From Pseudomonadota bacterium (GTDB taxonomy: Bacteria > Pseudomonadota > Alphaproteobacteria > Sphingomonadales > Sphingomonadaceae), in assembly GCA_023400405.1 (NCBI GenBank), contig JAEXFD010000005.1, positions 137,664-201,663 on the forward strand: a DNA stretch of 64,000 nt, read 5' to 3'. Shown here piece by piece: positions 18,620 through 26,647 of the stretch (position 1 is its first letter; every line of letters begins with the position of its first letter). Both the position numbers and the translations under genes were made by a program. The notes beneath the pieces were generated by a model that saw only the letters and a list, made by a program, of their open reading frames with translations, was not told the DNA's origin and made no database searches.

Positions 18620-19117
18620 ATGTGGCGTTATCTGGTCGGTGCGGGTGGTGCCTTGCTGCTGGTCGTGGCGGGGATGTTCTTCTTCCGAGGCTCGGCCAGT
18701 ACCGAGCGCATCCTGCCCGCGGTGCCGCGCGCGCCTGCTGCTGCCGAAGCCGAGCAGGATGCGCTCCCCGCCGAAGCACCCTCGGCCACGGCCCGCACGC
18801 GCGAGCAGAAGCGGTTCGATCGCGTCGACAAGGACAAGAACGGCACGGTCACCAGGGACGAGTTCTTCGCCCTTCGCCGCAAGGCCTTTGCCAAGCTCGA
18901 TGCCGATCATGACGGCAAACTCAGCTTTGACGAATGGTCGGTCAAGGCGATCCAGCGCTTCGCCGGGGCGGATGCGGACAAGTCCGGCACGCTCACGCGA
19001 ACCGAATTCGCGGCGACGGCGATGAAGCGCAATCCTGCCCGCGCCCGCTGCGCCTGCGCCCCGGCCAAGGCCGCGGCCGAGCCGGCTCAGGAGCCGGCGG
19101 GCACCAGCGAAGACTGA
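18620..19117 (+). CDS. EF-hand domain protein, membrane-anchored
   Basis: The 165-aa protein has an N-terminal hydrophobic anchor (about 6-22) and a Pro/Ala/Glu linker. Three EF-hand loops follow: DKDKNGTVTRDE, DADHDGKLSFDE and DADKSGTLTRTE. All have Asp at positions 1 and 3 and Gly at 6, and end in Glu at 12, so calcium binding is likely. The tail is rich in Ala, Arg and Cys (RARCACAPAK). A strong GGAGGAGGG precedes the ATG. The 3' end overlaps the convergent trmFO by 31 bp. The partner and process are unknown. Confidence 0.85.
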   Translation: MWRYLVGAGGALLLVVAGMFFFRGSASTERILPAVPRAPAAAEAEQDALPAEAPSATARTREQKRFDRVDKDKNGTVTRDEFFALRRKAFAKLDADHDGKLSFDEWSVKAIQRFAGADADKSGTLTRTEFAATAMKRNPARARCACAPAKAAAEPAQEPAGTSED

Positions 19118-20424
19118 TCGAGCCAGTCGCGCATCGCGTCGCGGGCGCGGCCGGTATAGAGCAGCTTGCGGTCGGCCTTCTTGCTGCGCCCCTCGATCGG
19201 CGGGAACAGCCCGAAATTGACGTTCATCGGCTGGTAGGTCTCGGCCTCGGCTTCGCCCGTGATGTGTGAGAGCAGGGCACCCAGTGCCGTCTCGCGCGGT
19301 GGCGGCGGCAGCGCCGTGCCTCGCAGCTCGGCGGAAGCAAAGCGGCCCGCGAGCAGGCCGATCGCCGCGCTCTCCACATAGCCTTCGCAGCCGGTGATCT
19401 GGCCGGCGAAGCGGATATGCGGTGCCGCCTTCAGCCGCAGCGTGCCGTCCAGCAACTCGGGCGATTTGAGAAAGGTGTTGCGGTGCAGCCCGCCTAGCCG
19501 CGCGAACTCGGCCTTTTCGAGTCCCGGGATCGTGCGGAACAGCCGCACCTGCTCGGCGTGCTTGAGCTTGGTCTGGAAGCCGACCATGTTCCACAGCGTG
19601 CCGCTGGCATTGTCCTGGCGCAGCTGCACGACCGCATAGGGCCAGCGCCCGGTGCGCGGATCGTCGAGCCCCACGCCCTTCATCGGGCCGTAGCGCAGCG
19701 TGTCCACCCCGCGCTCCGCCATCACCTCGATCGGCATGCAGCCTTCGAAATAGGGGACGTTCTCCCACTCGCGGAACTCGGTCTTCTCCCCGGCGAGCAG
19801 CGCGGCGTGGAAGGCCAGATATTCGTCCTTAGACATCGGGCAGTTGATGTAATCCTTGCCCTCGCCCTTGTCCCAGCGCGACTGGAACCAGGCGATCTCC
19901 ATGTCGATCGTCTCGCGATGGACGATCGGCGCGATCGCGTCGAAAAAGGCGAGGCTGTCCTTGCCGGTGGCGGCGCCGATGCTTTCGGCCAGGGTCGCGG
20001 CCGTGAGCGGGCCGGTCGCGACGATCGTCATTCCCGCCTCGGGCAGGCGATCGACGCGCTCGCGCACGATGGTGATGTTCGGATGGGCGGAAAGCGCCGC
20101 CGTGACTCCATCCGAAAACGCGTCGCGGTCGACCGCGAGCGCCGATCCGGCAGGGACCTTATGGGCATCGCCCTCGGCGAGAATCAACGAGCCGAGGTCG
20201 CGCATCTCCTGGTGGAGCAGCCCGACGGCATTGTGCTCGGCATCGTCCGAACGAAAGCTGTTCGAGCAGACGAGCTCGGCGAGCCCGTCGGTCTGGTGCG
20301 CCGGCGTCGAGCTGCCACTGCCGCGCATTTCGGAAAGGCGGACGCGAAAGCCCTGCTGAGCGAGCTGCCACGCCGCTTCCGAACCGGCCAGGCCGCCGCC
20401 GATGATGTGGATGTCGTAGGTCAC
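19087..20424 (-). CDS. trmFO: Methylenetetrahydrofolate-tRNA-(uracil-5-)-methyltransferase TrmFO
   Basis: TrmFO methylates U54 of tRNA using methylenetetrahydrofolate and FAD. The 445-aa protein opens with an FAD-binding Rossmann motif (HIIGGGLAGSEAAWQLAQQG) and contains LVCSNSFRSDDAEHNAVGLL, a family hallmark. It also has KGVGLDDPRTGRWPYAVVQL and the C-terminal PMNVNFGLFPPI. I use the GTG at 20424, since longer frames run into unrelated sequence. Its 3' end overlaps the convergent EF-hand gene. It is a monocistronic-looking housekeeping gene. Confidence 0.97.
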   Translation of the reverse strand: MTYDIHIIGGGLAGSEAAWQLAQQGFRVRLSEMRGSGSSTPAHQTDGLAELVCSNSFRSDDAEHNAVGLLHQEMRDLGSLILAEGDAHKVPAGSALAVDRDAFSDGVTAALSAHPNITIVRERVDRLPEAGMTIVATGPLTAATLAESIGAATGKDSLAFFDAIAPIVHRETIDMEIAWFQSRWDKGEGKDYINCPMSKDEYLAFHAALLAGEKTEFREWENVPYFEGCMPIEVMAERGVDTLRYGPMKGVGLDDPRTGRWPYAVVQLRQDNASGTLWNMVGFQTKLKHAEQVRLFRTIPGLEKAEFARLGGLHRNTFLKSPELLDGTLRLKAAPHIRFAGQITGCEGYVESAAIGLLAGRFASAELRGTALPPPPRETALGALLSHITGEAEAETYQPMNVNFGLFPPIEGRSKKADRKLLYTGRARDAMRDWLDQSSLVPAGS

Positions 20425-20480
20425 CTGGGCCCGATAGGACGATGCTTGGCAGAGCGCTAGCCACCGGGCATCACACGGCG

Positions 20481-21104
20481 ATGCGCGGTTCGCCCTCTCA
20501 CCTCCTCTTCGTCGCTGCGTCACTCGCCGCCTTAGCCTATTATGCCAGCCACTGGTTCGTGCTTTCCTCGCCCGCGCATGTCGTGGTGAAGGGAGCGGGC
20601 GTGGCACTGCTCGCGGCTTGGGCGTGGCATCGGGCTGGCGGGGCGAACCGTCCGCTGCTCGTGCTCGCGCTCGCCTTGGGCGCGCTGGGCGATATCTTGC
20701 TCGAAACCAGCGGGATGGTCGTCGGCGGCATTGCCTTCTTTGCCGGGCACCTGGTCGCCATCCGCCTCTATTGGCGCAATCGGCGTCGGACGCGCTGGAT
20801 CGCTCCCGCGCTGGGCCTCGCCGTGGCGGCAACGGCCTATGCCTTCACGCGGGACCCAGGAGTCGCGGTCTATGCCGCAGCCGTCGGGGCGATGGCGGGC
20901 AGCGCCCTGGCGAGCCGCTTCGCCCTGGCCGGGTTGGGCGGGCTGCTCTTCGCGGGGTCCGACCTGCTGATCTTTGCCCAGATGGGCCCGCTTCACGGCT
21001 CGCCTCTGCCCGGCCTGCTGATCTGGCCGACCTATTTCGTCGGCCAGGCGTTGATCGCCTATGGCGTCGCGACGGCGCCACCCCGGGAGACGACACGCAG
21101 ATGA
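20481..21104 (+). CDS. YhhN/TMEM86-family membrane protein (lysoplasmalogenase-like)
   Basis: The 207-aa protein has about seven or eight hydrophobic segments and the paired acidic motifs of the YhhN family: ALGALGDILLE and FAGSDLLIFAQ. Animal TMEM86 members hydrolyse lysoplasmalogen; the bacterial role is not settled. I place the start at the ATG at 20481, but an in-frame start at 20442 would add 13 residues, and neither has a clear Shine-Dalgarno. The stop overlaps the DUF488 start in ATGA, implying coupling. Confidence 0.8.
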   Translation: MRGSPSHLLFVAASLAALAYYASHWFVLSSPAHVVVKGAGVALLAAWAWHRAGGANRPLLVLALALGALGDILLETSGMVVGGIAFFAGHLVAIRLYWRNRRRTRWIAPALGLAVAATAYAFTRDPGVAVYAAAVGAMAGSALASRFALAGLGGLLFAGSDLLIFAQMGPLHGSPLPGLLIWPTYFVGQALIAYGVATAPPRETTRR

Positions 21105-21532
21105 AGATCTTCACCATCGGCTATGAGGCGACGACGATGGCCGAGTTCGTCGCAGCGTTGCAGCACGCGGGCGTTCAGCGGGTGATCGACGTGCGGGCAT
21201 TGCCGCTCTCGCGCCGGCCCGGCTTTTCGAAGAACGTCCTTGCCGCCAGCCTGAAGGCCGAAGGGATCGACTACGTCCACCTCAAGAATCTCGGCACGCC
21301 CAAGCCCGGCCGCGATGCTGCCAAGAAAGGCGATGTTGAGACGCTGCGCGCAGTCTACGACACCCAGCTCGGCCTGCCCGAGGCGCAGGCCGAGGCGGCG
21401 CGGATGCGCGCGCTTGCGGCGGAGAAGCCGAGCGCGCTGCTTTGCTTCGAGCGCGACCCTTCGCATTGCCACCGCACGCTGCTGCTGGCGGCCGAGGGGG
21501 AGGGCGCCGAGGTCGTCGACCTCGTGCCCTGA
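21101..21532 (+). CDS. DUF488 family protein
   Basis: The 143-aa protein begins MKIFTIGYEATTMAEF and has RVIDVRALPLSRRPGFSKNV and the C-terminal CFERDPSHCHRTLLL block, all standard for DUF488. The paired Cys and His (C...CHR) look like a conserved functional site. The biochemical role is unproven. The start ATG overlaps the YhhN stop, so the two are likely one operon. The next gene downstream is convergent. Confidence 0.9.
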   Translation: MKIFTIGYEATTMAEFVAALQHAGVQRVIDVRALPLSRRPGFSKNVLAASLKAEGIDYVHLKNLGTPKPGRDAAKKGDVETLRAVYDTQLGLPEAQAEAARMRALAAEKPSALLCFERDPSHCHRTLLLAAEGEGAEVVDLVP

Positions 21533-21538
21533 GGCTGG

Positions 21539-23905
21539 TCAGTCTTCGGCGACCTCGCGCTCGTTGGCGATCGGGATCGTGAAGCTGAGGATCGCGCCGT
21601 CGGTGCCGTTCTCTGCCCAGAGCCGGCCGCCATGGGCTTCGATGATCGTGCGGCAGATCGGCAGCCCGAGCCCCGTTCCGCTCTCCTTCGAAGTCCGGAA
21701 CGGTTCGAACAGATTGCCGAGCATCTCCTCGCTCAGCCCGGCGCCGGTGTCGCGAACCTCGACCAGCACATCGCGGTCTCGCGTGATCGTCGAGATCGTG
21801 ACTTCGCGGCGCGGACGGCCATCGGTCGCCTCGACGGCGTTGCGGGCGAGATTGCCGATGACCTGTTCGAGCTGGAGCGGATCGCCGAGCAGGGGCGGTT
21901 CGCGGTCGTCGAAGTGGCATTCGATCGAAACGCCTTCGCCGACGCGGAGCCGCTGCAGCGCCAGGCAGGCCTCGCCGACAATCGCGTTCAGGTCGATCGG
22001 CTGTCGCGTGATCTTGCCGGTGATCGTGAAGGCGCGGATCTTCTTGATGATGTCCGCCGCGCGCAGCGTCTGGTCGCGCGCCCGCTCGAGCGCGTCGAGG
22101 ATCGCGGGGTCGGGATCTGGCTTGGCCTTGGTCAGGTATCGGCACGTCTCGACATAATTGGTCACGGCCGAAAGCGGCTGGTTCAACTCGTGCGCGAGCG
22201 TGGAGGCCATGGCGCCCATCGCGCTCAGCCGTGCGACCCGCAGCAGCTTCTCATGCGCTTCGCGCAGCTGCGCCTGGGCCTTGACGTCGCGGGTGACGTC
22301 GACGGCGAGTCCCAGCAGCCGCGGCTCGCCGTCATGCGCGTCGTAGCTGCCGTGGAGCCGGACCCAGCGTTCCCCGCCATCGCGTAGCGAGAGCTTGAAG
22401 GTAAGTTCCATCGGGCCCTGCTCGCGCCGCGCGGTGGCGATCGCCTGGCGAAGCACTGCGATTTGCGCATCGCCCAGGATGTCGGCGAAATCGACCATGC
22501 GATAGGTGCCGTGACGCCATTCGACGCCGAACATGTGCGCGCTCTCCGGCGAGTGCCGCGCTCCCCCATGGACGAGGTCGATTTCCCAGACGCCGACGCC
22601 CGCGGCTTCCTGGGCGAGGCGCAGGCGCTTCTCGCTCTCGGAGAGTGCGCGCTCGGCGCGGACCCGCTCGCTGATGTCCTGGGCGACTGCGATCAAGTGA
22701 TCGGGCGCGCCGTCGGGTCGCCGGACGATGTTCGCGGTGACGTTGACCGCGCGCATCTCGCCGTTCTTCGTGCGCAGGTTGACGTCGCGGGAGGTGAAGC
22801 CCTTGGGATCCTCCGCGAACTGGCCCAGCGCCCGCGATGGATCTTCGGAACTCGCATCGCCCAGGACTAGGCGATAGTCGGCACCGATCAGTTCTTCGCG
22901 CGAATAGCCGCTGAGCGCGAGCCCGCGATCGTTGATGTCGAGATAGCGCCCGTCGAGCGAGTGGATCGAAACGCCGACGCCGGCCTGTTCGAACACCGCG
23001 CGATACCGCTGCTCCGCGAGCAGGCGCCGTTCCTCGATCCTGCGCTTGTCGGCATAAGCGGCGAGCAGCATCATCGTCGCGCTGGTGATCGCCACGAACC
23101 CCTGCGCGAGCAGGATGCGATGATCCGGATGGGCCAGCGCGAAGGGGCCGCGGCCGATGCTCGTTCCCCACAGGGCGATGAGCGAGGCAAGCGCTGCGGT
23201 GGTGGTAGCGCCGCGCAGATGGAAGCCCAGCGCCGCCGCGATCAGCGCGGGGTACGGCAGCCACGCGATCGGACCGGTATCTTCGCGAAGATAGCACCAG
23301 CAGGAGACCGCGACGCAAATCGACACGATCGCGACGAAGCCGCCCCAGCTTCGCAGGCTCCAACGCTCGCTTGCCGGTGTTGCCCAGACCAGGACGAGCG
23401 GTGCGGCGAGCAAGAGGCCCAACAGCAGTCGCATCGCCCTTGCCAGGAACTCGGTCGAAAGGTCGGTCGGCAGCCGATAGGCCATGCCCAGCGTGCCGAT
23501 CGCCGCCGCGACGACCGCGCCCGCCCCCGCGGCGACGATGACCCAGAGCAGCCCGCGCGGATCGAGGATGTCGCCCCGCCGCACGCCCGCTTGCTGCACG
23601 ATGGAGGCCGCGCAGATGCCGCCGAACGTCAGCGCTGCGGTCGCGATCAACTCGGGGACCAGACCCCGCGAAGGCTCGACGAGGAAGAACGACGTCAGGA
23701 CGCCGAGCGCGACGGCGGGCCAGCGCGAGATGCCGCCCAGCAAGAGGCCGGCGGTCGCGATGCCGATCGAGAGCGAGAAAGGGGGCGAGCGCCCGGCATT
23801 GTGAAGCCAGACGAGCCAGAGCGCGCTGCCGGCAAGGCAACCGAGATAAAGCAGAAGGTCCGGACGATAGTCCTCAAGCTTTCGGCGAAGGAAAGCCTCT
23901 GCCAT
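21539..23905 (-). CDS. MASE1-PAS sensor histidine kinase
   Basis: This 788-aa inner-membrane kinase has an N-terminal MASE1-type sensory membrane domain (about 1-290, eight or so helices) and two PAS-PAC regions (around 310-430 and 430-555). They are followed by a HisKA domain with phospho-acceptor H572 in LAHELNQPLSAVTNY and an HATPase domain with NLARNAVEAT, VRDTGAGLSE and GTGLGLPIC. The HELNQPL box matches the FixL/NtrB-type subgroup. I use the ATG at 23905 (MAEAFLRRKLEDYRPDL). No response regulator is adjacent, so the partner and signal are unknown. Confidence 0.92.
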   Translation of the reverse strand: MAEAFLRRKLEDYRPDLLLYLGCLAGSALWLVWLHNAGRSPPFSLSIGIATAGLLLGGISRWPAVALGVLTSFFLVEPSRGLVPELIATAALTFGGICAASIVQQAGVRRGDILDPRGLLWVIVAAGAGAVVAAAIGTLGMAYRLPTDLSTEFLARAMRLLLGLLLAAPLVLVWATPASERWSLRSWGGFVAIVSICVAVSCWCYLREDTGPIAWLPYPALIAAALGFHLRGATTTAALASLIALWGTSIGRGPFALAHPDHRILLAQGFVAITSATMMLLAAYADKRRIEERRLLAEQRYRAVFEQAGVGVSIHSLDGRYLDINDRGLALSGYSREELIGADYRLVLGDASSEDPSRALGQFAEDPKGFTSRDVNLRTKNGEMRAVNVTANIVRRPDGAPDHLIAVAQDISERVRAERALSESEKRLRLAQEAAGVGVWEIDLVHGGARHSPESAHMFGVEWRHGTYRMVDFADILGDAQIAVLRQAIATARREQGPMELTFKLSLRDGGERWVRLHGSYDAHDGEPRLLGLAVDVTRDVKAQAQLREAHEKLLRVARLSAMGAMASTLAHELNQPLSAVTNYVETCRYLTKAKPDPDPAILDALERARDQTLRAADIIKKIRAFTITGKITRQPIDLNAIVGEACLALQRLRVGEGVSIECHFDDREPPLLGDPLQLEQVIGNLARNAVEATDGRPRREVTISTITRDRDVLVEVRDTGAGLSEEMLGNLFEPFRTSKESGTGLGLPICRTIIEAHGGRLWAENGTDGAILSFTIPIANEREVAED

Positions 23906-24013
23906 GCCGTTCGCAAGCCCTGTTATTCGAGCACGGCATCGCCGATCTTGGCCAGGCCGTAAATACGCAGGATTACGGTATCGCACTCAAAGCCCGGAAT
24001 GGCGACGACAAAT

Positions 24014-25600
24014 TCATGCCGCCGCCCGCTTCCGCTCGATCAATTCGGTGTTGAGCATCTCGGCGAGCAGGAAGGCGAGTTCGAGACTCTGGCCGGCATT
24101 CAGCCGCGGATCGCAATGGGTGTGATAGCGGTCGGCAAGGCTCTGCTCGGTCACGTCGACCGCGCCGCCGGTGCATTCGGTGACGTTCTGGCCCGTCATC
24201 TCGGCATGGATGCCGCCGGCGTGCGTCCCCTCGGCACGGTGGACGGCGAAGAAGCCGCGCACTTCGGCCAGGATGCGATCGAACGGCCGGGTCTTGTAGC
24301 CGTTGGCCGCCTTGATCACGTTGCCGTGCATCGGATCGCAGCTCCACACCACCGAATGGCCCTCGCGCTTCACGGCACGCACCAGCTTGGGCAGTCCGGC
24401 CTCGATCTTGTCATGGCCATAGCGCGTGATCAGCGTCATCCGCCCCGGCACCCGGCCGGGGTTGAGCATGTCGAGCAGCCGCAGCAGCGCGTCCGGCTCC
24501 AGGCTCGGACCGCATTTCATGCCCAGCGGATTGCCGATCCCGCGCAGGAACTCGACATGCGCCGAGCCCTCGAAGCGCGTCCGGTCGCCGATCCACAGCA
24601 TGTGCGCGCTGGTGTCGTACCAGTCGCCGGTGAGCGAATCCTGCCGGGTCAGCGCCTGCTCATAGGGGAGGAGCAGCGCCTCGTGGCTCGTGTAGAATTG
24701 CGTCGCCTTCAGTTGCGGCACGCTATCCGCATCGATCCCGCACGCGGCCATGAAGTCGAGCGCCTCGCCGATCCGGTCGGCGACATCGGCATATTTCTTC
24801 GCCCAGGGGCTGCGGCCCATGAAGTCGTGGGTCCATTTGTGGACCTGGTGCAGATTGGCATAGCCGCCCTGCGCGAAGGCGCGCAGCAGGTTTAGCGTCG
24901 CCGCCGACTGGCTGTAGCCCTGGATCATCCGCTGCGGATCGGGCATCCGCGCCTCGGGCGTGAAAGCGATGTCGTTGACATTGTCGCCGCGATAGCTCGG
25001 CAGCTCGACGCCATCGATCGTCTCGGTATCGGCCGAGCGCGGCTTGGCGAACTGGCCCGCCATCCGGCCGACCTTCACCGTCGGCAGCTTCGAGGCGAAG
25101 GTGAGCACCACCGCCATCTGCAGGATCACGCGGAACGTGTCGCGGATGTTGTTCGGGTGGAACTCGGCGAAGCTCTCGGCACAGTCACCGCCCTGGAGCA
25201 GGAACGCCTCGCCGCGCGCGACCTTGGCCAATTCCTGGGTGAGCTGGCGCGCCTCGCCGGCAAAGACGAGCGGCGGGAAGGACGACAATTGCCGCGTCGC
25301 CGCATCGAGCGCCGCGGCATCGGGGTAAGTCGGCAATTGCCGCGCCTCGGCCTGCCGCCAGCTGTCAGGAGTCCAGCCCATATCTTGCTCCAGGTTGCGG
25401 ACATGGACGAACCAGTCCTGGTGATGGGCGATGCCGTTGGCGGCAATCTGGTTGACCACGGCGGCGGAGGCGCGCTTGCCGTCTTCCTCCCAGCCCTGGA
25501 CGGTCGAGCCCGGCGTATCGAACCAGGCGCCGAACGCCGCGCGGGAAAGCGAGCGGTCTTCGCGAAAGCGGCGGATCTTCGTTCCTGCAAGCGTCGTCAT
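24014..25600 (-). CDS. XRE helix-turn-helix fused to class II DAHP synthase
   Basis: The enzyme condenses phosphoenolpyruvate and erythrose 4-phosphate, the first step of the shikimate pathway. The 528-aa ORF has two parts. Residues 1-70 look like an XRE helix-turn-helix (SLSRAAFGAWFDTPGSTVQG, then WEEDGKR). Residues 74-528 are a complete class II DAHP synthase with LLQGGDCAESFAEFHPNN, GNPLGMKCGPSLEPD and VWSCDPMHGNVIKAANGYKT. An internal ATG at 25381 (M74) has GGAG six nt upstream, so a normal 455-aa enzyme could also be made. Two matching dyads lie just upstream of 25600. aroG-type function is certain, but I give no symbol because of the unusual fusion. Confidence 0.93.
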   Translation of the reverse strand: MTTLAGTKIRRFREDRSLSRAAFGAWFDTPGSTVQGWEEDGKRASAAVVNQIAANGIAHHQDWFVHVRNLEQDMGWTPDSWRQAEARQLPTYPDAAALDAATRQLSSFPPLVFAGEARQLTQELAKVARGEAFLLQGGDCAESFAEFHPNNIRDTFRVILQMAVVLTFASKLPTVKVGRMAGQFAKPRSADTETIDGVELPSYRGDNVNDIAFTPEARMPDPQRMIQGYSQSAATLNLLRAFAQGGYANLHQVHKWTHDFMGRSPWAKKYADVADRIGEALDFMAACGIDADSVPQLKATQFYTSHEALLLPYEQALTRQDSLTGDWYDTSAHMLWIGDRTRFEGSAHVEFLRGIGNPLGMKCGPSLEPDALLRLLDMLNPGRVPGRMTLITRYGHDKIEAGLPKLVRAVKREGHSVVWSCDPMHGNVIKAANGYKTRPFDRILAEVRGFFAVHRAEGTHAGGIHAEMTGQNVTECTGGAVDVTEQSLADRYHTHCDPRLNAGQSLELAFLLAEMLNTELIERKRAAA

Positions 25601-25608
25601 GCGGCGCG

Positions 25609-25627
25609 CTTACCCTGTCTGGGTAAG
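25609..25627. promoter_or_regulatory. Operator-like dyad O1 upstream of XRE-DAHP synthase
   Basis: CTTACCC-TGTCT-GGGTAAG is a perfect 7-bp inverted repeat with a 5-bp spacer, ending 8 bp upstream of the long-form ATG at 25600. It could bind a dimeric helix-turn-helix protein, possibly the fused XRE domain. Binding is inferred. Confidence 0.55.
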
Positions 25628-25642
25628 GCGACGCAAGGGCGA

Positions 25643-25661
25643 TTTTCCCGCACGGGGTAAA
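25643..25661. promoter_or_regulatory. Operator-like dyad O2, second copy
   Basis: TTTTCCC-GCACG-GGGTAAA repeats the O1 pattern (TTACCC-N5-GGGTAA) with one mismatch and the same 5-bp spacer. Its centre is 34 bp from O1, about three helical turns. The 62-bp gap between the dehydrogenase stop and the DAHP synthase start contains both dyads. Confidence 0.5.
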
Positions 25662-25662
25662 T

Positions 25663-26598
25663 TCAATAGCCGGCGTCTAGATCGACTTCGTTTCGCAGCG
25701 GCTGTCCTGCGAGAAAAGCGCTCAGGTTCGAGACGAACAATTCGGTGGCGCGCAGGAACATCCTGGTCTGGCTGCGCCCGGATAAGTGCATGGAGAGGAT
25801 TGCATTGGGCGTCGTCCATAGTGGATGGTCCGCGGGCAGCGGCTCCGGTGTCACCGTATCGAGAAAGGCGCCGCCGATCCGGCGCTTGTGCAGCGCTTCG
25901 ATCAGCGCCTCCTGATCGATCAGCGAGCCGCGCCCGACATTGATCAGCCAGGCGGAAGGCTTCATTGCCGCCAGCGCCTCCGCCCCGATCATCGCCCGGC
26001 TGTCCGCGGTCGCCGGGGCGGCGAGGAACACCCAGTCGAACTCGCCCAGCCGCGCTTGCCAGGCATCGGGGCCGATCGTGCCGTCCGCGCCCGATCGCGT
26101 CACGCCGGTCACCTCGACGCCGAACCCGGCAAGTCTCTCGCCGATCAGCCGGCCGATCGTGCCATAGCCGATCACCAGCGCCTTGCTCTCGAACAGCTCG
26201 AGCTTGCCGGGCGCGTCGCTCGGCCATTCGTGGCGATCGGCAGCACGCACCACCTGGTCGAAGCGCTTGGCGGCAACCAGCGCACCCATCACGGCATATT
26301 CGGCAACGGTATGGGCGTTGACGCCGCTGCCATTGGTGACGCGCGTTCCCTGTGCACGCAATCGCGGGAGGTCTAGCGGGTCGAGCCCGGCATAGATGGT
26401 CGAGAGCCAGCGCAGCTTCGGTGCCGCGGCGACGGCCCGCGCCCATTCGCGCGGATCGTTGCTGTCGAGCCAGCCGATCTCCGCATCGCCGGCCAGCGCC
26501 ACCGCTTCGTCGGGAGTCGCGAACCAGTGAACGTCGAGCCCGGGCGGAAGCTGCGGCTCTACGAGCGGGCGGGCGAGGGCGGGAAGCAGCGCTTTCAT
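25663..26598 (-). CDS. D-2-hydroxyacid dehydrogenase, NAD-dependent
   Basis: The 311-aa protein has a Rossmann motif VIGYGTIGR (G144-G149) and the catalytic triad of the family: R223 in NVGRGSLID, E252 in TPEPLPADHPLW and H271 in SMHLSGRS. The substrate cannot be deduced; glyoxylate/hydroxypyruvate reductase and phosphoglycerate-like roles are both possible. It is upstream of the XRE-DAHP synthase on the same strand, 62 bp away, with two dyads in between. It may be cotranscribed or separated by regulation at those dyads. Confidence 0.9.
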   Translation of the reverse strand: MKALLPALARPLVEPQLPPGLDVHWFATPDEAVALAGDAEIGWLDSNDPREWARAVAAAPKLRWLSTIYAGLDPLDLPRLRAQGTRVTNGSGVNAHTVAEYAVMGALVAAKRFDQVVRAADRHEWPSDAPGKLELFESKALVIGYGTIGRLIGERLAGFGVEVTGVTRSGADGTIGPDAWQARLGEFDWVFLAAPATADSRAMIGAEALAAMKPSAWLINVGRGSLIDQEALIEALHKRRIGGAFLDTVTPEPLPADHPLWTTPNAILSMHLSGRSQTRMFLRATELFVSNLSAFLAGQPLRNEVDLDAGY

Positions 26599-26647
26599 CG
26601 CCCAAGCGTACCCCGCACGGCCGCCGGGTTCAAACGCTCGCGGCCTC

